Shown here in pieces: positions 1-8,723 of a stretch of 64,000 bases of DNA (position 1 is the first letter of the stretch; each line of letters starts with the position of its first letter). This stretch comes from Paenibacillus barcinonensis. GTDB taxonomy: Bacteria > Bacillota > Bacilli > Paenibacillales > Paenibacillaceae. Both the position numbers and the translations under genes were made by a program. The notes under the pieces were generated by a model. The model searched no databases. It was given only the letters and a program-made list of their open reading frames with translations, and was not told the origin of the DNA. The stretch lies in the NCBI RefSeq assembly GCF_003217495.1, contig NZ_QJSW01000004.1:124001-188000 (forward strand), in the 5' to 3' direction.

Positions 1-1
1 T

Positions 2-418
2 CGCAGTCTGTGGGAGTCCAATATGGACCTGCTGGATGAGGAGACGCCGCTGAATCTGAATGATCCGAACTGGCGTATTTTCACCCGGAATCCAAATCAG
101 CCTGCTCAATATATATCACCTGCTGCCAAGGTGCGTAACTGCATCATCAGTGAGGGCAGTATCGTGCACGGAGAGGTGAAGCACTCTGTCCTGTTCTATG
201 GCACCGAGGTGGGCGAGTATAGCGCCGTTATTGATTCAGTGGTTATGCCGAGGGTTCGCATTGGTCGGAACGTATCCATCCACAGAGCGATTATTTCCGA
301 AGGGCTGGTGATACCAGATGGTACCCGGATTGCACCGGCACCTGGAGACGAGAGTGATATTCTGCTGGTGGATCAGGAGGAGCTGGAGCGTCAGCTGCGC
401 CAAGGCATTACACCCTGA
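2..418 (+). CDS. glgC: Glucose-1-phosphate adenylyltransferase, C-terminal part (window-truncated)
   Basis: The reading frame is open from base 2 and gives 138 residues ending at TGA 416-418; the start lies outside the window. The visible part begins with ESNMDLL, the join between the nucleotidyltransferase domain and the C-terminal left-handed beta-helix in GlgC. The helix repeats follow, with hexapeptide-like steps around AAKVRNCIISEGSIV and GEVKHSVLF. GlgC makes ADP-glucose from glucose-1-phosphate and ATP, the committed step of bacterial glycogen synthesis. The adjacent GlgD supports the call, because Firmicute enzymes are often GlgC/GlgD heteromers. The N-terminal catalytic half cannot be assessed here. 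Confidence 0.93.
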   Translation, partial: RSLWESNMDLLDEETPLNLNDPNWRIFTRNPNQPAQYISPAAKVRNCIISEGSIVHGEVKHSVLFYGTEVGEYSAVIDSVVMPRVRIGRNVSIHRAIISEGLVIPDGTRIAPAPGDESDILLVDQEELERQLRQGITP

Positions 419-442
419 TCCATTGACGAGACCGTGAATGAA

Positions 443-508
443 TTCTTGTAACCCATGATGCAAACACACTGAGCCTTTGGCAGCTTCCATCATGGGTGAA
501 TACAAGAA
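443..508 (+). repeat. Strong intergenic hairpin between glgC and glgD
   Basis: TTCTTGTA (443-450) plus ACCCATGATG (451-460) pair with CATCATGGGT (488-497) plus TACAAGAA (501-508). This gives 18 base pairs interrupted only by a three-base bulge at 498-500, with a 27-nt loop. No U-tract follows, so it is not a standard terminator. It ends about 40 bases before the glgD start and could affect mRNA stability or the glgC:glgD ratio (inference). Confidence 0.7.
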
Positions 509-549
509 GCTGTTTATACCATTTTGTTTCAAAAAGGACGGTGCGCGCG

Positions 550-1653
550 ATGAAATCATTGATCGGAGTTATTAACCTGGACCATGAGCTTGAAGAATTG
601 AAGGAATTGACGTATTTTCGCTGCGGAGCTGCGGTGCCTTATGCGGGGCGTTATCGTCTGATTGATTTTGTCTTGTCCAACATGATGAATGCAGGTATTG
701 AAAGCATCGGTGTGTTTGTTCGCCGTAAATATCGTTCGCTGATGGACCATCTGGGAGACGGCAAGCCGTGGGATCTGGACCGCAAGCATGGCGGCATGTT
801 TATTCTTCCCCCGGATTGGAACGATCCGACCGATACTTCGCAGGGAGACCTGCAGCATTTTCATAACAATCTGGATTTCTTCCACAGAGGTGCCGGGCAG
901 TATGTCGTTCACGCGGGCAGCCGGCATGTGACTAAAGCCGATCTTCAGGATGTCTATCAGCATCATATCCGTACAGGAGCGGACGTAACACTCGTTTGCA
1001 AAAAAGTAGACCAGCTGCTGCCTGAGCATGAGGCCTGCATCAAAGTGGATCATGATGAAGACGGCAATGTGGTGGACATTCACCAATGTGCGGACCATAC
1101 GAATATATATACGGAGATTTTTATTATGGAAAAGGGGCTGTTCCTCAAGCAGGTGCAGCGCTGCATTGAACATGGCGAAACTCATTTCTTCCGTGACGCG
1201 ATTCAGAAAAACCCGAGTGGTCTGAAGATCGCGGCCTATGCCTACGAAGGTTATCATGCCGTCATTAATTCCATCGACAGCTACTACCGCAACAGTATGG
1301 ATCTGCTGAATACAGGGCAGTACGACCAGCTATTCAAGGAAGATCCGGTGCAAACGAAGATCAAATACGAAGCACCTGCCAAGTATTTGGAATCGGCTGA
1401 TGTCAAGCACTCTCTGCTTGCCAACGGCTGCATCGTAGGCGGTGAGGTGCAGGACAGCATCCTGTTCCGGGGTGTGCATGTCGCCAAGGGTGCGCGGATC
1501 AAGGGCTCGATTATTATGCAGAAATGTTACATTGGCGAAGGGACTGTGCTGGAAAACGTCATTCTGGATAAAGACGTGAAGCTGACGGGCGGTCAGACGT
1601 TAATCGGTGCCCCGTCCAACCCGTATATTTTGGCAAAAAGCACTATTATTTAA
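550..1653 (+). CDS. glgD: GlgD subunit of glucose-1-phosphate adenylyltransferase
   Basis: This 367-residue protein starts MKSLIGVINLDHE and continues LKELTYFRCGAAVPYAGRYR, the typical GlgD N-terminus. I chose ATG 550 because AAAGGACG lies just upstream; the 18-codon extension from 496 has no ribosome site and is not family-like. The nucleotidyltransferase domain occupies roughly residues 1-260, followed by beta-helix repeats near residues 285-350 (HSLLANGCIVGGEVQDSILF). In low-GC Gram-positives GlgD is a weakly active or regulatory partner of GlgC in ADP-glucose synthesis. It sits directly after glgC and before glgP, so it belongs to a glycogen cluster. No glycogen synthase gene (glgA) lies between glgD and glgP. 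Confidence 0.93.
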   Translation: MKSLIGVINLDHELEELKELTYFRCGAAVPYAGRYRLIDFVLSNMMNAGIESIGVFVRRKYRSLMDHLGDGKPWDLDRKHGGMFILPPDWNDPTDTSQGDLQHFHNNLDFFHRGAGQYVVHAGSRHVTKADLQDVYQHHIRTGADVTLVCKKVDQLLPEHEACIKVDHDEDGNVVDIHQCADHTNIYTEIFIMEKGLFLKQVQRCIEHGETHFFRDAIQKNPSGLKIAAYAYEGYHAVINSIDSYYRNSMDLLNTGQYDQLFKEDPVQTKIKYEAPAKYLESADVKHSLLANGCIVGGEVQDSILFRGVHVAKGARIKGSIIMQKCYIGEGTVLENVILDKDVKLTGGQTLIGAPSNPYILAKSTII

Positions 1654-1783
1654 AGCTCCAGCCTGTCCGATATCATTCTATATCCAAACATAAAAATAAA
1701 ATCCTGCAGGTTCGTTTTCGGGTTCGTGTGTTATAAAGGTACTCTGAGTTTCAAGTTCCTGCCAACGTGCAGCGTAGTGCAGG

Positions 1784-1900
1784 GGACGAAATCGATTCTG
1801 AAGAAGCGAAGCGCTCGCCCTGGTCTCTCCATTTCAACCTTGTAAAAGGTAATTCAAGAAATGGAAGAGACAACAGCGATCGAAAGAACGATTCGTAACC
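1784..1900 (+). repeat. Long imperfect palindrome between glgD and glgP
   Basis: The 333-base gap between glgD and glgP holds an extended inverted repeat. The inner stem pairs GTCTCTCCATTTC (1823-1835) with GAAATGGAAGAGAC (1858-1871), with one bulge. Farther out, GGGGACGAAATCGATTCT (from 1782) matches the complement of the 1885-1900 region (AACGATTCGTAACC), with single-base insertions. Weaker pairing seems to extend to about 1757 and 1930. It contains AGAAGCGAAGCG (1802-1813), which recurs in another intergenic hairpin at 41541-41552. Best read as a dispersed intergenic palindromic element or a structured leader for glgP. I see no convincing gene here. Confidence 0.6.
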
Positions 1901-1986
1901 GGAACGGTCACTTTGCAGAAACGCCAGTGTACTTAACGCCATGAACCGCACAAGCTCGCAGTGATTTCACCGGGAGGAACCTACTT

Positions 1987-4419
1987 TTGTTTGACAACAA
2001 GGAAACGTTCAAGTCGATCTTTCAACGCAATCTCGTCAGCAAACTGGGCAAACCGATTGAAGAAGCTACGCAGGATGACGTGTACCACGTGCTCGGCAGC
2101 ATGATTCGCGAATATGTAGGTCAAGATTGGGCAGCCTCGAATCAGGGGTTCAAGAAACGTCAGGATAAACAGGTATATTACTTCTCGCTGGAATTTCTGA
2201 TTGGACGTCTGCTCGGCAACAATCTGTTGAACGTGAATGAACTGGAACTGGTTCGTGACAGTCTGGCTGAGCTGGGCTTTTCGCTGGAATCTATTGAGGA
2301 GCAGGAGTCGGATGCAGGTTTGGGTAACGGTGGTCTTGGACGACTCGCAGCCTGTTTTCTCGATTCCTTGGCCTCACTTGGTTATGCGGGACATGGATGC
2401 GGTATCCGATACAAATACGGGTTATTTGAGCAGAAAATTATTAATGGCAACCAGGTAGAGCTGCCGGATAACTGGCTGGAAAAGGGCAATGAGTGGGAAG
2501 TCCGGCGTGCAGACAAGAAGGTAGAGGTGCAGTTCTGGGGCCGGGTCGAGACTTATGAGCAGGATGGGCGGTACCATTTTGCAACAAAGGATGCCGAATC
2601 GGTTATTGCTGTGCCTTATGATGTGCCTGTTATCGGTTATGGTCATCCGCATGTCAATACCTTGCGTCTCTGGAGCGCCGAGCCAAAGCGCGAAACCTCG
2701 ATGGACACCCCATCGAACTATTATGGTTATCTCGATTACAGCCGTTCGGTAGAATCCATCTCCGAATTTCTGTACCCGGACGATTCCCAGTATGAAGGCA
2801 AGCTGCTGCGGTTGAAGCAGCAATATTTTATGTGCTCGGCTGGTGTGCAGAGTGCCCTGCGTACGTTCAACAAGCTGGGGCTTCCATATGCTTGTTTGCC
2901 AGACAAAGCAGCATTTCATATTAATGACACCCATCCGACGCTGGTCATTCCTGAACTGATGCGTATTCTGATGGACGACAAGGGGTATGGCTGGGATGAG
3001 GCGTGGGATATTACAACACGCACCGTATCTTATACGAATCATACAACGCTAAGTGAAGCGCTGGAAAAATGGTCTGTATCCATGATCGGCAAGCTGCTTC
3101 CACGAATCTATATGATTATCGAAGAGATCAACAAACGCTTCTGCGGTATGCTGCTGGATCGTTATCCGGGGGATTCGGATCGGGTTCAGCATATGGCGAT
3201 TATTGCGAATGATCAGGTTCGCATGGCTCATCTCGCCATCGTGGGCAGTCATAGCGTGAACGGTGTAGCCGCACTGCACACGGAGATTTTGAAGGAGCGG
3301 GAGATGGCCTCTTTTTACGCCTTGTACCCGGAGCGTTTTAACAACAAAACCAATGGTATTACACACCGTCGCTGGTTAATGCATGCCAATCCGAAGCTGG
3401 CAAATCTCATTACAGAAACGATTGGCAATGAATGGGTTACCGAGCCGGGCAGACTGGAGCAGCTGGCAGATTTTGCGAATCAAGCCTCCTTCCAGGAGCA
3501 GTTCCGTGCGATCAAACGCGATAACAAAAACCGCCTGGCGGCGTACATTCTGGATCATACGGGAACGCCAGTTGACCCGGATTCCGTATTTGACGTACAG
3601 GTAAAACGGCTGCACGGGTACAAAAGACAGCTGCTGAACATTTTGCATGTGATGCATCTGTATAACAAGCTGAAGAGTGATGCTACGTTTGATATGGTGC
3701 CGCGAACCTTTATCTTTGGAGCGAAGGCCGCGCCGAGTTATTATTTTGCCAAAAAAATTATCAAGCTGATTAACACGGTGGCCGATACCGTGAACCGCGA
3801 TGCAGCGGTGAATGATCGGTTAAAGGTATTTTTCCTCGAAAATTATTCCGTTTCACTGGCCGAGAAGATTATTCCTGCGGCTGATGTAAGTGAACAGATC
3901 TCCACGGCGGGCAAGGAAGCGTCCGGTACAGGCAATATGAAATTCATGATGAACGGCGCGTTAACCATTGGTACGATGGATGGTGCCAATGTGGAGATGG
4001 CAGAGCAGGTAGGTGAAGAAAACATGTTCATCTACGGTCTACGTGCGGATGAAGTGCTGGAGTACTATCGTACGGGCAGCTATCGGCCAAACGAGATTGT
4101 CGAGCAGGATGAGCGCATCCGTGAAGTCGTAGAGCAACTGGTGCATCCGGGAGCATTCTGTTATCGGGATGGGGAGTTCTGGGATATTTATGATTCGCTG
4201 CTTGCCCACGGGGATGAATATTTTGTGCTGCGTGATTTTGCGGCCTATGCGGATGCACATGCGGCCATTGATCTGGCATACCGGGATGTTCCGGGCTGGA
4301 CCCGCAAGGCCGTGTTAAATACAGCACATTCAGGCATTTTCTCCAGTGACCGCACGATTAGCGAGTATGCTTCGGACATATGGGGCATTCAGCCGGTGTC
4401 GGGGTATTGGAAAGGTTAG
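1987..4419 (+). CDS. glgP: Glycogen phosphorylase
   Basis: The 810-residue protein is a full-length GT35 glycogen/maltodextrin phosphorylase, which releases glucose-1-phosphate from alpha-1,4-glucan ends using phosphate. The start is TTG 1987, set by GGAGG at 1973-1977 with about 9 bases of spacing; no in-frame ATG is better placed. Family landmarks include SDAGLGNGGLGRLAACFLDS (active-site loop), NDTHPTLVIPELMR, KTNGITHRRW, QVKRLHGYKRQLLN, and GTGNMKFMMNGA carrying the pyridoxal-phosphate lysine at about residue 652. Its position after glgC-glgD links storage and mobilisation. The large hairpins upstream may uncouple its expression from glgCD (inference). Confidence 0.96.
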   Translation: MFDNKETFKSIFQRNLVSKLGKPIEEATQDDVYHVLGSMIREYVGQDWAASNQGFKKRQDKQVYYFSLEFLIGRLLGNNLLNVNELELVRDSLAELGFSLESIEEQESDAGLGNGGLGRLAACFLDSLASLGYAGHGCGIRYKYGLFEQKIINGNQVELPDNWLEKGNEWEVRRADKKVEVQFWGRVETYEQDGRYHFATKDAESVIAVPYDVPVIGYGHPHVNTLRLWSAEPKRETSMDTPSNYYGYLDYSRSVESISEFLYPDDSQYEGKLLRLKQQYFMCSAGVQSALRTFNKLGLPYACLPDKAAFHINDTHPTLVIPELMRILMDDKGYGWDEAWDITTRTVSYTNHTTLSEALEKWSVSMIGKLLPRIYMIIEEINKRFCGMLLDRYPGDSDRVQHMAIIANDQVRMAHLAIVGSHSVNGVAALHTEILKEREMASFYALYPERFNNKTNGITHRRWLMHANPKLANLITETIGNEWVTEPGRLEQLADFANQASFQEQFRAIKRDNKNRLAAYILDHTGTPVDPDSVFDVQVKRLHGYKRQLLNILHVMHLYNKLKSDATFDMVPRTFIFGAKAAPSYYFAKKIIKLINTVADTVNRDAAVNDRLKVFFLENYSVSLAEKIIPAADVSEQISTAGKEASGTGNMKFMMNGALTIGTMDGANVEMAEQVGEENMFIYGLRADEVLEYYRTGSYRPNEIVEQDERIREVVEQLVHPGAFCYRDGEFWDIYDSLLAHGDEYFVLRDFAAYADAHAAIDLAYRDVPGWTRKAVLNTAHSGIFSSDRTISEYASDIWGIQPVSGYWKG

Positions 4420-4457
4420 TTGCCTGGGAGATTAGAAGTTTCAAAGGAAATCTGTTC

Positions 4458-4531
4458 TCTCTTGTTCGATGTCTGCCTCCTGTGGTTAGCCAAGTCTGCC
4501 GCAGGAAGCAGCTGCGGACAAGAGATTTTTT
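4458..4531 (+). terminator. Probable terminator of glgP
   Basis: TCTCTTGT (4458-4465) pairs with ACAAGAGA (4518-4525). The inner arms are imperfectly complementary (GTCTGCCTCCTG against CAGGAAGCAGCTGC), and T6 follows at 4526-4531. The rest of the glgP-araC gap shows no gene. Confidence 0.65.
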
Positions 4532-4725
4532 GCTATACCCTTAGATCATGTGAGCAGTTCCCCACGACTTGCTCTGGTCACCATTTGAACAAAGCAAGGA
4601 TTGTCCCATACAGGGAGTAAGTTCGCATTCAGCATCAAAAAAAGCTCGTGTGCTTCAGTCATACTAAGTAAAGAGACAGACCAATAAAGTACATATCCTA
4701 TTCAGGAACAGGAGACGTAAATATT

Positions 4726-5607
4726 ATGGATCATTACTCACGTATTCAGCTTGCTATTGATCATCTGGAAGCCCATCTGCAAGAGCCCTTTGATATAAAG
4801 GAGGCGGCTGCTGCAGCAAGCTTTTCGGCGTTCCATTTTCAACGATTATTTCAGGCAATTACCGGTTTTACTGTACTGGAATACGTGCGTCGGCGCAGAT
4901 TAACAGAGTCGGCTTCTGCTTTGCGGAATACAGCGATGGGGGTGCTGGAGATTGCTCTGAACTACGGTTATCAATCTCAGGAAGCTTTTACCCGGGCATT
5001 TGATGCTCACTTTGGAACGACACCAGCGCGTTTTCGAAAAGCAGAAGAACCCGCTGCTGAGACACAAATGCAGTGCAGCATCAATTTTAACGAATTCCGC
5101 TCACAGCTTGACACTGCGTTCCATATGAACTCGCCACGTCTGGTTACATTGAAGCCGATCCGCATTGTAGGTTATGAATATCAGACACATCTGAGCGGGG
5201 CGCAGCACTACGGGGAAATTCCCGGATTCTATCATGAATTTGGTCGTGAGCAAAGGTTCATGAGCATACCTGATCGGCTTCGCCCGGATATGGCGTACGG
5301 GATTGCGACTCATTTTCAGGAGGATGGAGCATTTTCGTTTATTGTAGGCGAGGAGAGCAGTGGAAGGAGTGATTCTCTGGAATCTCTCCAGCTTGAACCG
5401 GGGTATACCAGCCTGGAGATTCCGGGTGGACTGTATGCCGAGTTTACTACCGAAGGCTCCGAGCAGGACGTTCGCAAAATGATCTACGGAAGCTGGCTGC
5501 CTGCATCCAAATACGAGCACCGTGAAGGTCCCGATTTCGAGGTGACCGATGTGTGGAAATCAACGCCGGAACGGCTGGATATGAAGATATACATCCCGTT
5601 GCAATAG
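4726..5607 (+). CDS. AraC-family regulator with GyrI-like effector domain
   Basis: The 293-residue protein has an N-terminal AraC-type DNA-binding domain with two helix-turn-helix units (residues ~1-105). Landmarks are FDIKEAAAAASFSAFHFQRL and EIALNYGYQSQEAFTRAF, followed by HFGTTPARFRK. Residues ~130-290 (TLKPIRIVGYEYQT … PERLDMKIYIPL) look like a GyrI/SOUL-type small-molecule binding domain. This N-HTH/C-GyrI order is that of Rob/MarA-like effector-sensing regulators. AGGAG about 10 bases upstream supports ATG 4726. Its own terminator follows, so it appears monocistronic. Neighbours do not reveal the effector; such proteins often sense hydrophobic compounds. Confidence 0.88.
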   Translation: MDHYSRIQLAIDHLEAHLQEPFDIKEAAAAASFSAFHFQRLFQAITGFTVLEYVRRRRLTESASALRNTAMGVLEIALNYGYQSQEAFTRAFDAHFGTTPARFRKAEEPAAETQMQCSINFNEFRSQLDTAFHMNSPRLVTLKPIRIVGYEYQTHLSGAQHYGEIPGFYHEFGREQRFMSIPDRLRPDMAYGIATHFQEDGAFSFIVGEESSGRSDSLESLQLEPGYTSLEIPGGLYAEFTTEGSEQDVRKMIYGSWLPASKYEHREGPDFEVTDVWKSTPERLDMKIYIPLQ

Positions 5608-5738
5608 ACCTCTGATCACGTTGTTTATCGCAGGGGAGCTTGATACGGTGCCTGTTTGAAAGCATCGTTTCGGGGCCGGATGAATGGATTAATTGTGCGC
5701 GTGGTTGTCAGCCTGCTGCATTTATATGTTCTGCAAGC

Positions 5739-5788
5739 AAGACTTGAAGCGGATCGCTTGAATGCGATGAAGGTTTCGGGTCTTTTTT
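5739..5788 (+). terminator. Terminator after the AraC-family gene
   Basis: AAGACTTGAA (5739-5748) pairs with TTCGGGTCTT (5775-5784) through two G-U pairs. An inner ATCGC/GCGAT stem and a final T-run complete a typical intrinsic terminator. The remaining araC-glucosidase gap shows only a possible TTTACA -35 box near 5812. Confidence 0.7.
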
Positions 5789-5878
5789 GCGTATGAACCG
5801 GGCTCGGGTGTTTACAAGGGTTTCTTTTCGGATAAAACATATTAACGGGTGAATTACTTCACAAGAGAGGAAAGCGAG

Positions 5879-7582
5879 GTGGGCATTATCGTTTGGTGGA
5901 AGGAAAGCGTGGTATATCAAATTTACCCGAGCAGCTTCAAGGATGCTGACGGAGATGGTTATGGTGATTTGCAGGGAGTCTATGAAAAGCTCGATTATCT
6001 GGAAAAGCTCGGTGTGGATGTGATCTGGCTGTGTCCGATCTACGATTCGCCGGGTCATGATAACGGATATGATATTCGTGATTATTATGCCATTTTACGA
6101 AAATACGGCACGATGGAAGATTTCGATCGTCTGCTTGCGGAGGCACATCGGCGCGGACTCAAGGTCATGATGGATCTTGTGCTCAATCATACGTCGGATG
6201 AACATGCGTGGTTTGCCGAATCTCGATCCTCGAAGACCAATGCGAAGCGTGACTACTACATTTGGCGTTCAGGTAAAAACGGGCAGGTGCCGAACAACTG
6301 GGAGTCTTATTTTGGAGGCTCGGTATGGAAGCATGACCCGGAAACGAATGAATATTATCTGCATTTATACTCGGAGCATCAGCCTGATCTGAACTGGAAC
6401 AACCCGGAGATGGCGGAAGAGATGTACAAGATGGTGCATTGGTGGCTGGAAAAGGGGGTGGATGGCTTTCGCTTCGATGCAGTGGCCCATATCGCCAAGG
6501 CAGATGGATTGCCCAATGCTCATAACCCGAACAATCTGCCTGTGGTGCAGGCGTATGAGCTGTTTTCCAATCTGGAGCAAGTGCACACCATCCTGCGCAA
6601 ATTGAACAACATGATTCTCAAGCCGTATGGCCCGATGACTGTGGGCGAAACCTCCGGGCTTGGACCTGAGCAGGCTTTGGCTTATGTCGGTACAGATCGG
6701 GATGAATTAAACATGGTATTCCAGTTTGAGCATATGTTTATTGATGCCCGATCTTCGGGCATTGGCAAATGGAATTACAAGCCGTGGAAGCTGACGGAGT
6801 TAAAAGAAATTATGAGCCGCTGGCAGACGGTGCTGCACGGGCGGGGCTGGAATGCCAATTATATGGGCAATCATGATCAGCCGCGTCCAGTGTCGCGATT
6901 TGGTGATGATGGCAAATACAGGGCACGGTCGGCTCAGTTGCTTGCAACGTGGATGTTCACCTTGGAAGGTACGCCGTACATCTATCAAGGGGAAGAGATT
7001 GGCATGACCAACGTGGCCTTCCCGGATATTGAGCAGTATCGGGATATCGAAACGAAAAACTATTACAATCATTACATCGGGCAAGGGAAATCCAAGCATG
7101 AAGTGATGGAGGCCATCTGGCGGAAAAGTCGGGACAATGCGCGTACGCCTATGCAGTGGGACGATTCGGAGCACGCAGGCTTTACGACAGGCGAGCCGTG
7201 GATGGAAGTGAACGGCAATTATACCGGGATCAATGTGGCAGAAGCGGAAAGTGATCCGCAGTCCATTCTGAATTATTATCGCAAGCTGATTACACTGCGC
7301 AAACAGAATCATGTCCTGATCTATGGAGCGTACGAACTGTTTTTGCCAGATCACCCGGAAATCTATGCTTATACGCGTACTCTGGAGGATGAGCAGTGGT
7401 TGATTGTGATGAACTTTAGTGCTAACGAGCCCGAAATGGCTTGGCCGGAGGGCTGGAATGCAGCCGAGGCCAAATGTATGATGTGCAACGTCAGCAGGCG
7501 TTATTCCACAGATGAAGGGGCTATTCTGCTACAGCCGTATGAAGCGAGGGTGTACCGTAAACAGGGGGTGAGCGGGGAGTGA
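5879..7582 (+). CDS. GH13 alpha-glucosidase
   Basis: This cytoplasmic GH13 alpha-glucosidase (567 residues from GTG 5879) belongs to the oligo-1,6-glucosidase/alpha-glucosidase subgroup. GTG 5879 is favoured over GTG 5849 because AGAGG precedes it at good spacing and the protein then begins close to the family motif WWKESVVYQIYPSSF. Catalytic residues are visible: nucleophile Asp ~200 in GFRFDAVAH, acid/base Glu ~257 in TVGETSG, and Asp ~333 in NHDQPR. Alanine rather than valine follows the nucleophile; as I recall, this suggests preference for alpha-1,4 bonds over alpha-1,6. It probably trims maltodextrins or related disaccharides to glucose. It is flanked by terminators or its own promoter region, so likely expressed alone. 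Confidence 0.9.
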   Translation: MGIIVWWKESVVYQIYPSSFKDADGDGYGDLQGVYEKLDYLEKLGVDVIWLCPIYDSPGHDNGYDIRDYYAILRKYGTMEDFDRLLAEAHRRGLKVMMDLVLNHTSDEHAWFAESRSSKTNAKRDYYIWRSGKNGQVPNNWESYFGGSVWKHDPETNEYYLHLYSEHQPDLNWNNPEMAEEMYKMVHWWLEKGVDGFRFDAVAHIAKADGLPNAHNPNNLPVVQAYELFSNLEQVHTILRKLNNMILKPYGPMTVGETSGLGPEQALAYVGTDRDELNMVFQFEHMFIDARSSGIGKWNYKPWKLTELKEIMSRWQTVLHGRGWNANYMGNHDQPRPVSRFGDDGKYRARSAQLLATWMFTLEGTPYIYQGEEIGMTNVAFPDIEQYRDIETKNYYNHYIGQGKSKHEVMEAIWRKSRDNARTPMQWDDSEHAGFTTGEPWMEVNGNYTGINVAEAESDPQSILNYYRKLITLRKQNHVLIYGAYELFLPDHPEIYAYTRTLEDEQWLIVMNFSANEPEMAWPEGWNAAEAKCMMCNVSRRYSTDEGAILLQPYEARVYRKQGVSGE

Positions 7583-7715
7583 AACGGGCGTAGCGGGCTG
7601 CGGTTTATACTGCGGATACTGCTTTGTTTCTTCTCTCCTTGCTGTACGCTGCTTCTCTTGCACTTACACCTTAGCGTTATATAGTAGACGGACAGCTATC
7701 GCAAGTATGACAGTT

Positions 7716-7745
7716 TTGCGCATGCGCAGCGTTGTGAATTATAAT
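7716..7745 (+). promoter_or_regulatory. Putative promoter of the UPF0173 hydrolase gene
   Basis: TTGCGC (7716-7721) and TATAAT (7740-7745) are separated by 18 bases. The -35 overlaps a 12-bp perfect palindrome, TGCGCATGCGCA (7717-7728), which could be an operator. Confidence 0.5.
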
Positions 7746-7790
7746 ATAGCTAAAAAAAATACATCACTCAGATGTCAGGAGGAACCTAAG

Positions 7791-8483
7791 TTGTTGAACA
7801 TTACGTATCACGGACACTCCAGTGTACAGCTGGGCACAGAAGAGAAGTCACTTATTATTGATCCGTTTCTGCGAGGTAATGAGCTTGCGGTGAACAAACC
7901 GGATGATATCAAGACCGATGTTGTTCTGTTAACCCATGCACATATGGATCACATTCTGGATGCGGAACCCATTGCGAAAGCCAATGATGCCAAGGTCGTG
8001 GCAATTGTAGAACTGGCTACATATATGTCGTGGAAAGGGCTGGATACCATTGGCATGAATATGGGCGGTACGGTCGATCTTGACTTTGCCAAAGCAAAAA
8101 TGATTCAGGCCTTCCATACATCCGGCATTGTGCTGGAAGAGGAGCAACGCATTATGTATGCGGGATTACCTGCCGGATTTATTATTGATATTGGTGGCAA
8201 AACGGTGCTGCATGCCGGAGATACAAGTCTATTCGGGGATATGAAAATGATTGGGGACCGTCACAAGATTGATGTTGCATTTCTTCCAATTGGCGGGCAT
8301 TATACGATGGGACCTGAGGATGCATTGCAGGCGGCAGAATGGTTTAATGCCAAGCTGACCATCCCGGTTCACTATGATACCTTCCCTGCCATTCGTCAGG
8401 ATGCAGAGCGATTTGTGCAGCAGCTCGCTGCCAGAGGGCTGGAGGGGCGTGTGATGGCACCGGGGGACTCCATTTCCCTGTAA
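7791..8483 (+). CDS. UPF0173 metal-dependent hydrolase (YtkL-like)
   Basis: The protein is a 230-residue metallo-beta-lactamase-fold hydrolase of the UPF0173/YtkL type. The fold motif THAHMDH provides metal ligands; further ligands are expected in HTSG, HAGDTSLFGDM and the terminal PVHYDTFP. AGGAGG at 7778-7783 points to TTG 7791 (TTG 7794 is possible). The upstream in-frame extension to 7707 includes the promoter and is rejected. Substrate is not known for this family. It has its own promoter and terminator, so it seems a single-gene unit. Confidence 0.88.
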   Translation: MLNITYHGHSSVQLGTEEKSLIIDPFLRGNELAVNKPDDIKTDVVLLTHAHMDHILDAEPIAKANDAKVVAIVELATYMSWKGLDTIGMNMGGTVDLDFAKAKMIQAFHTSGIVLEEEQRIMYAGLPAGFIIDIGGKTVLHAGDTSLFGDMKMIGDRHKIDVAFLPIGGHYTMGPEDALQAAEWFNAKLTIPVHYDTFPAIRQDAERFVQQLAARGLEGRVMAPGDSISL

Positions 8484-8532
8484 GCAGGAAGCAGATTTGA
8501 GACCAGTTCCATCCTTATAAAAATTATAAAAA

Positions 8533-8577
8533 GCGAATGATGCGTCAAGAAAGATGATGCGTCATTCGCTTTTTTTG
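8533..8577 (+). terminator. Terminator after UPF0173 gene
   Basis: GCGAATGATGCGTC (8533-8546) pairs with GATGCGTCATTCGC (8556-8569) through two G-U pairs and is followed by a T8 run. Confidence 0.9.
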
Positions 8578-8638
8578 TGCTGAGCATTCAATTTTGAGGT
8601 CAATCATTGGTCAAAATCACAAAATGAACGAAATGGCA

Positions 8639-8668
8639 TTGTAGCTGGAGAGACGCTAATGATATAAA
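8639..8668 (+). promoter_or_regulatory. Putative promoter of the gltP-like gene
   Basis: TTGTAG (8639-8644) and TATAAA (8663-8668) are 18 bases apart, ending about 55 bases before the start codon. Confidence 0.45.
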
Positions 8669-8723
8669 AGGTTACACGGAAACCAACCGGAGATCCGAAA
8701 CGATTGCAAACGGGGGAGCGTTC

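Noticed and set aside
1751-1951. A 66-codon minus-strand ORF between glgD and glgP
   Set aside because: It lies wholly within the long palindrome and has no ribosome site or family match.
4420-4620. A 66-codon ORF after glgP
   Set aside because: It starts right at the glgP stop without a ribosome site and runs through the terminator hairpin.
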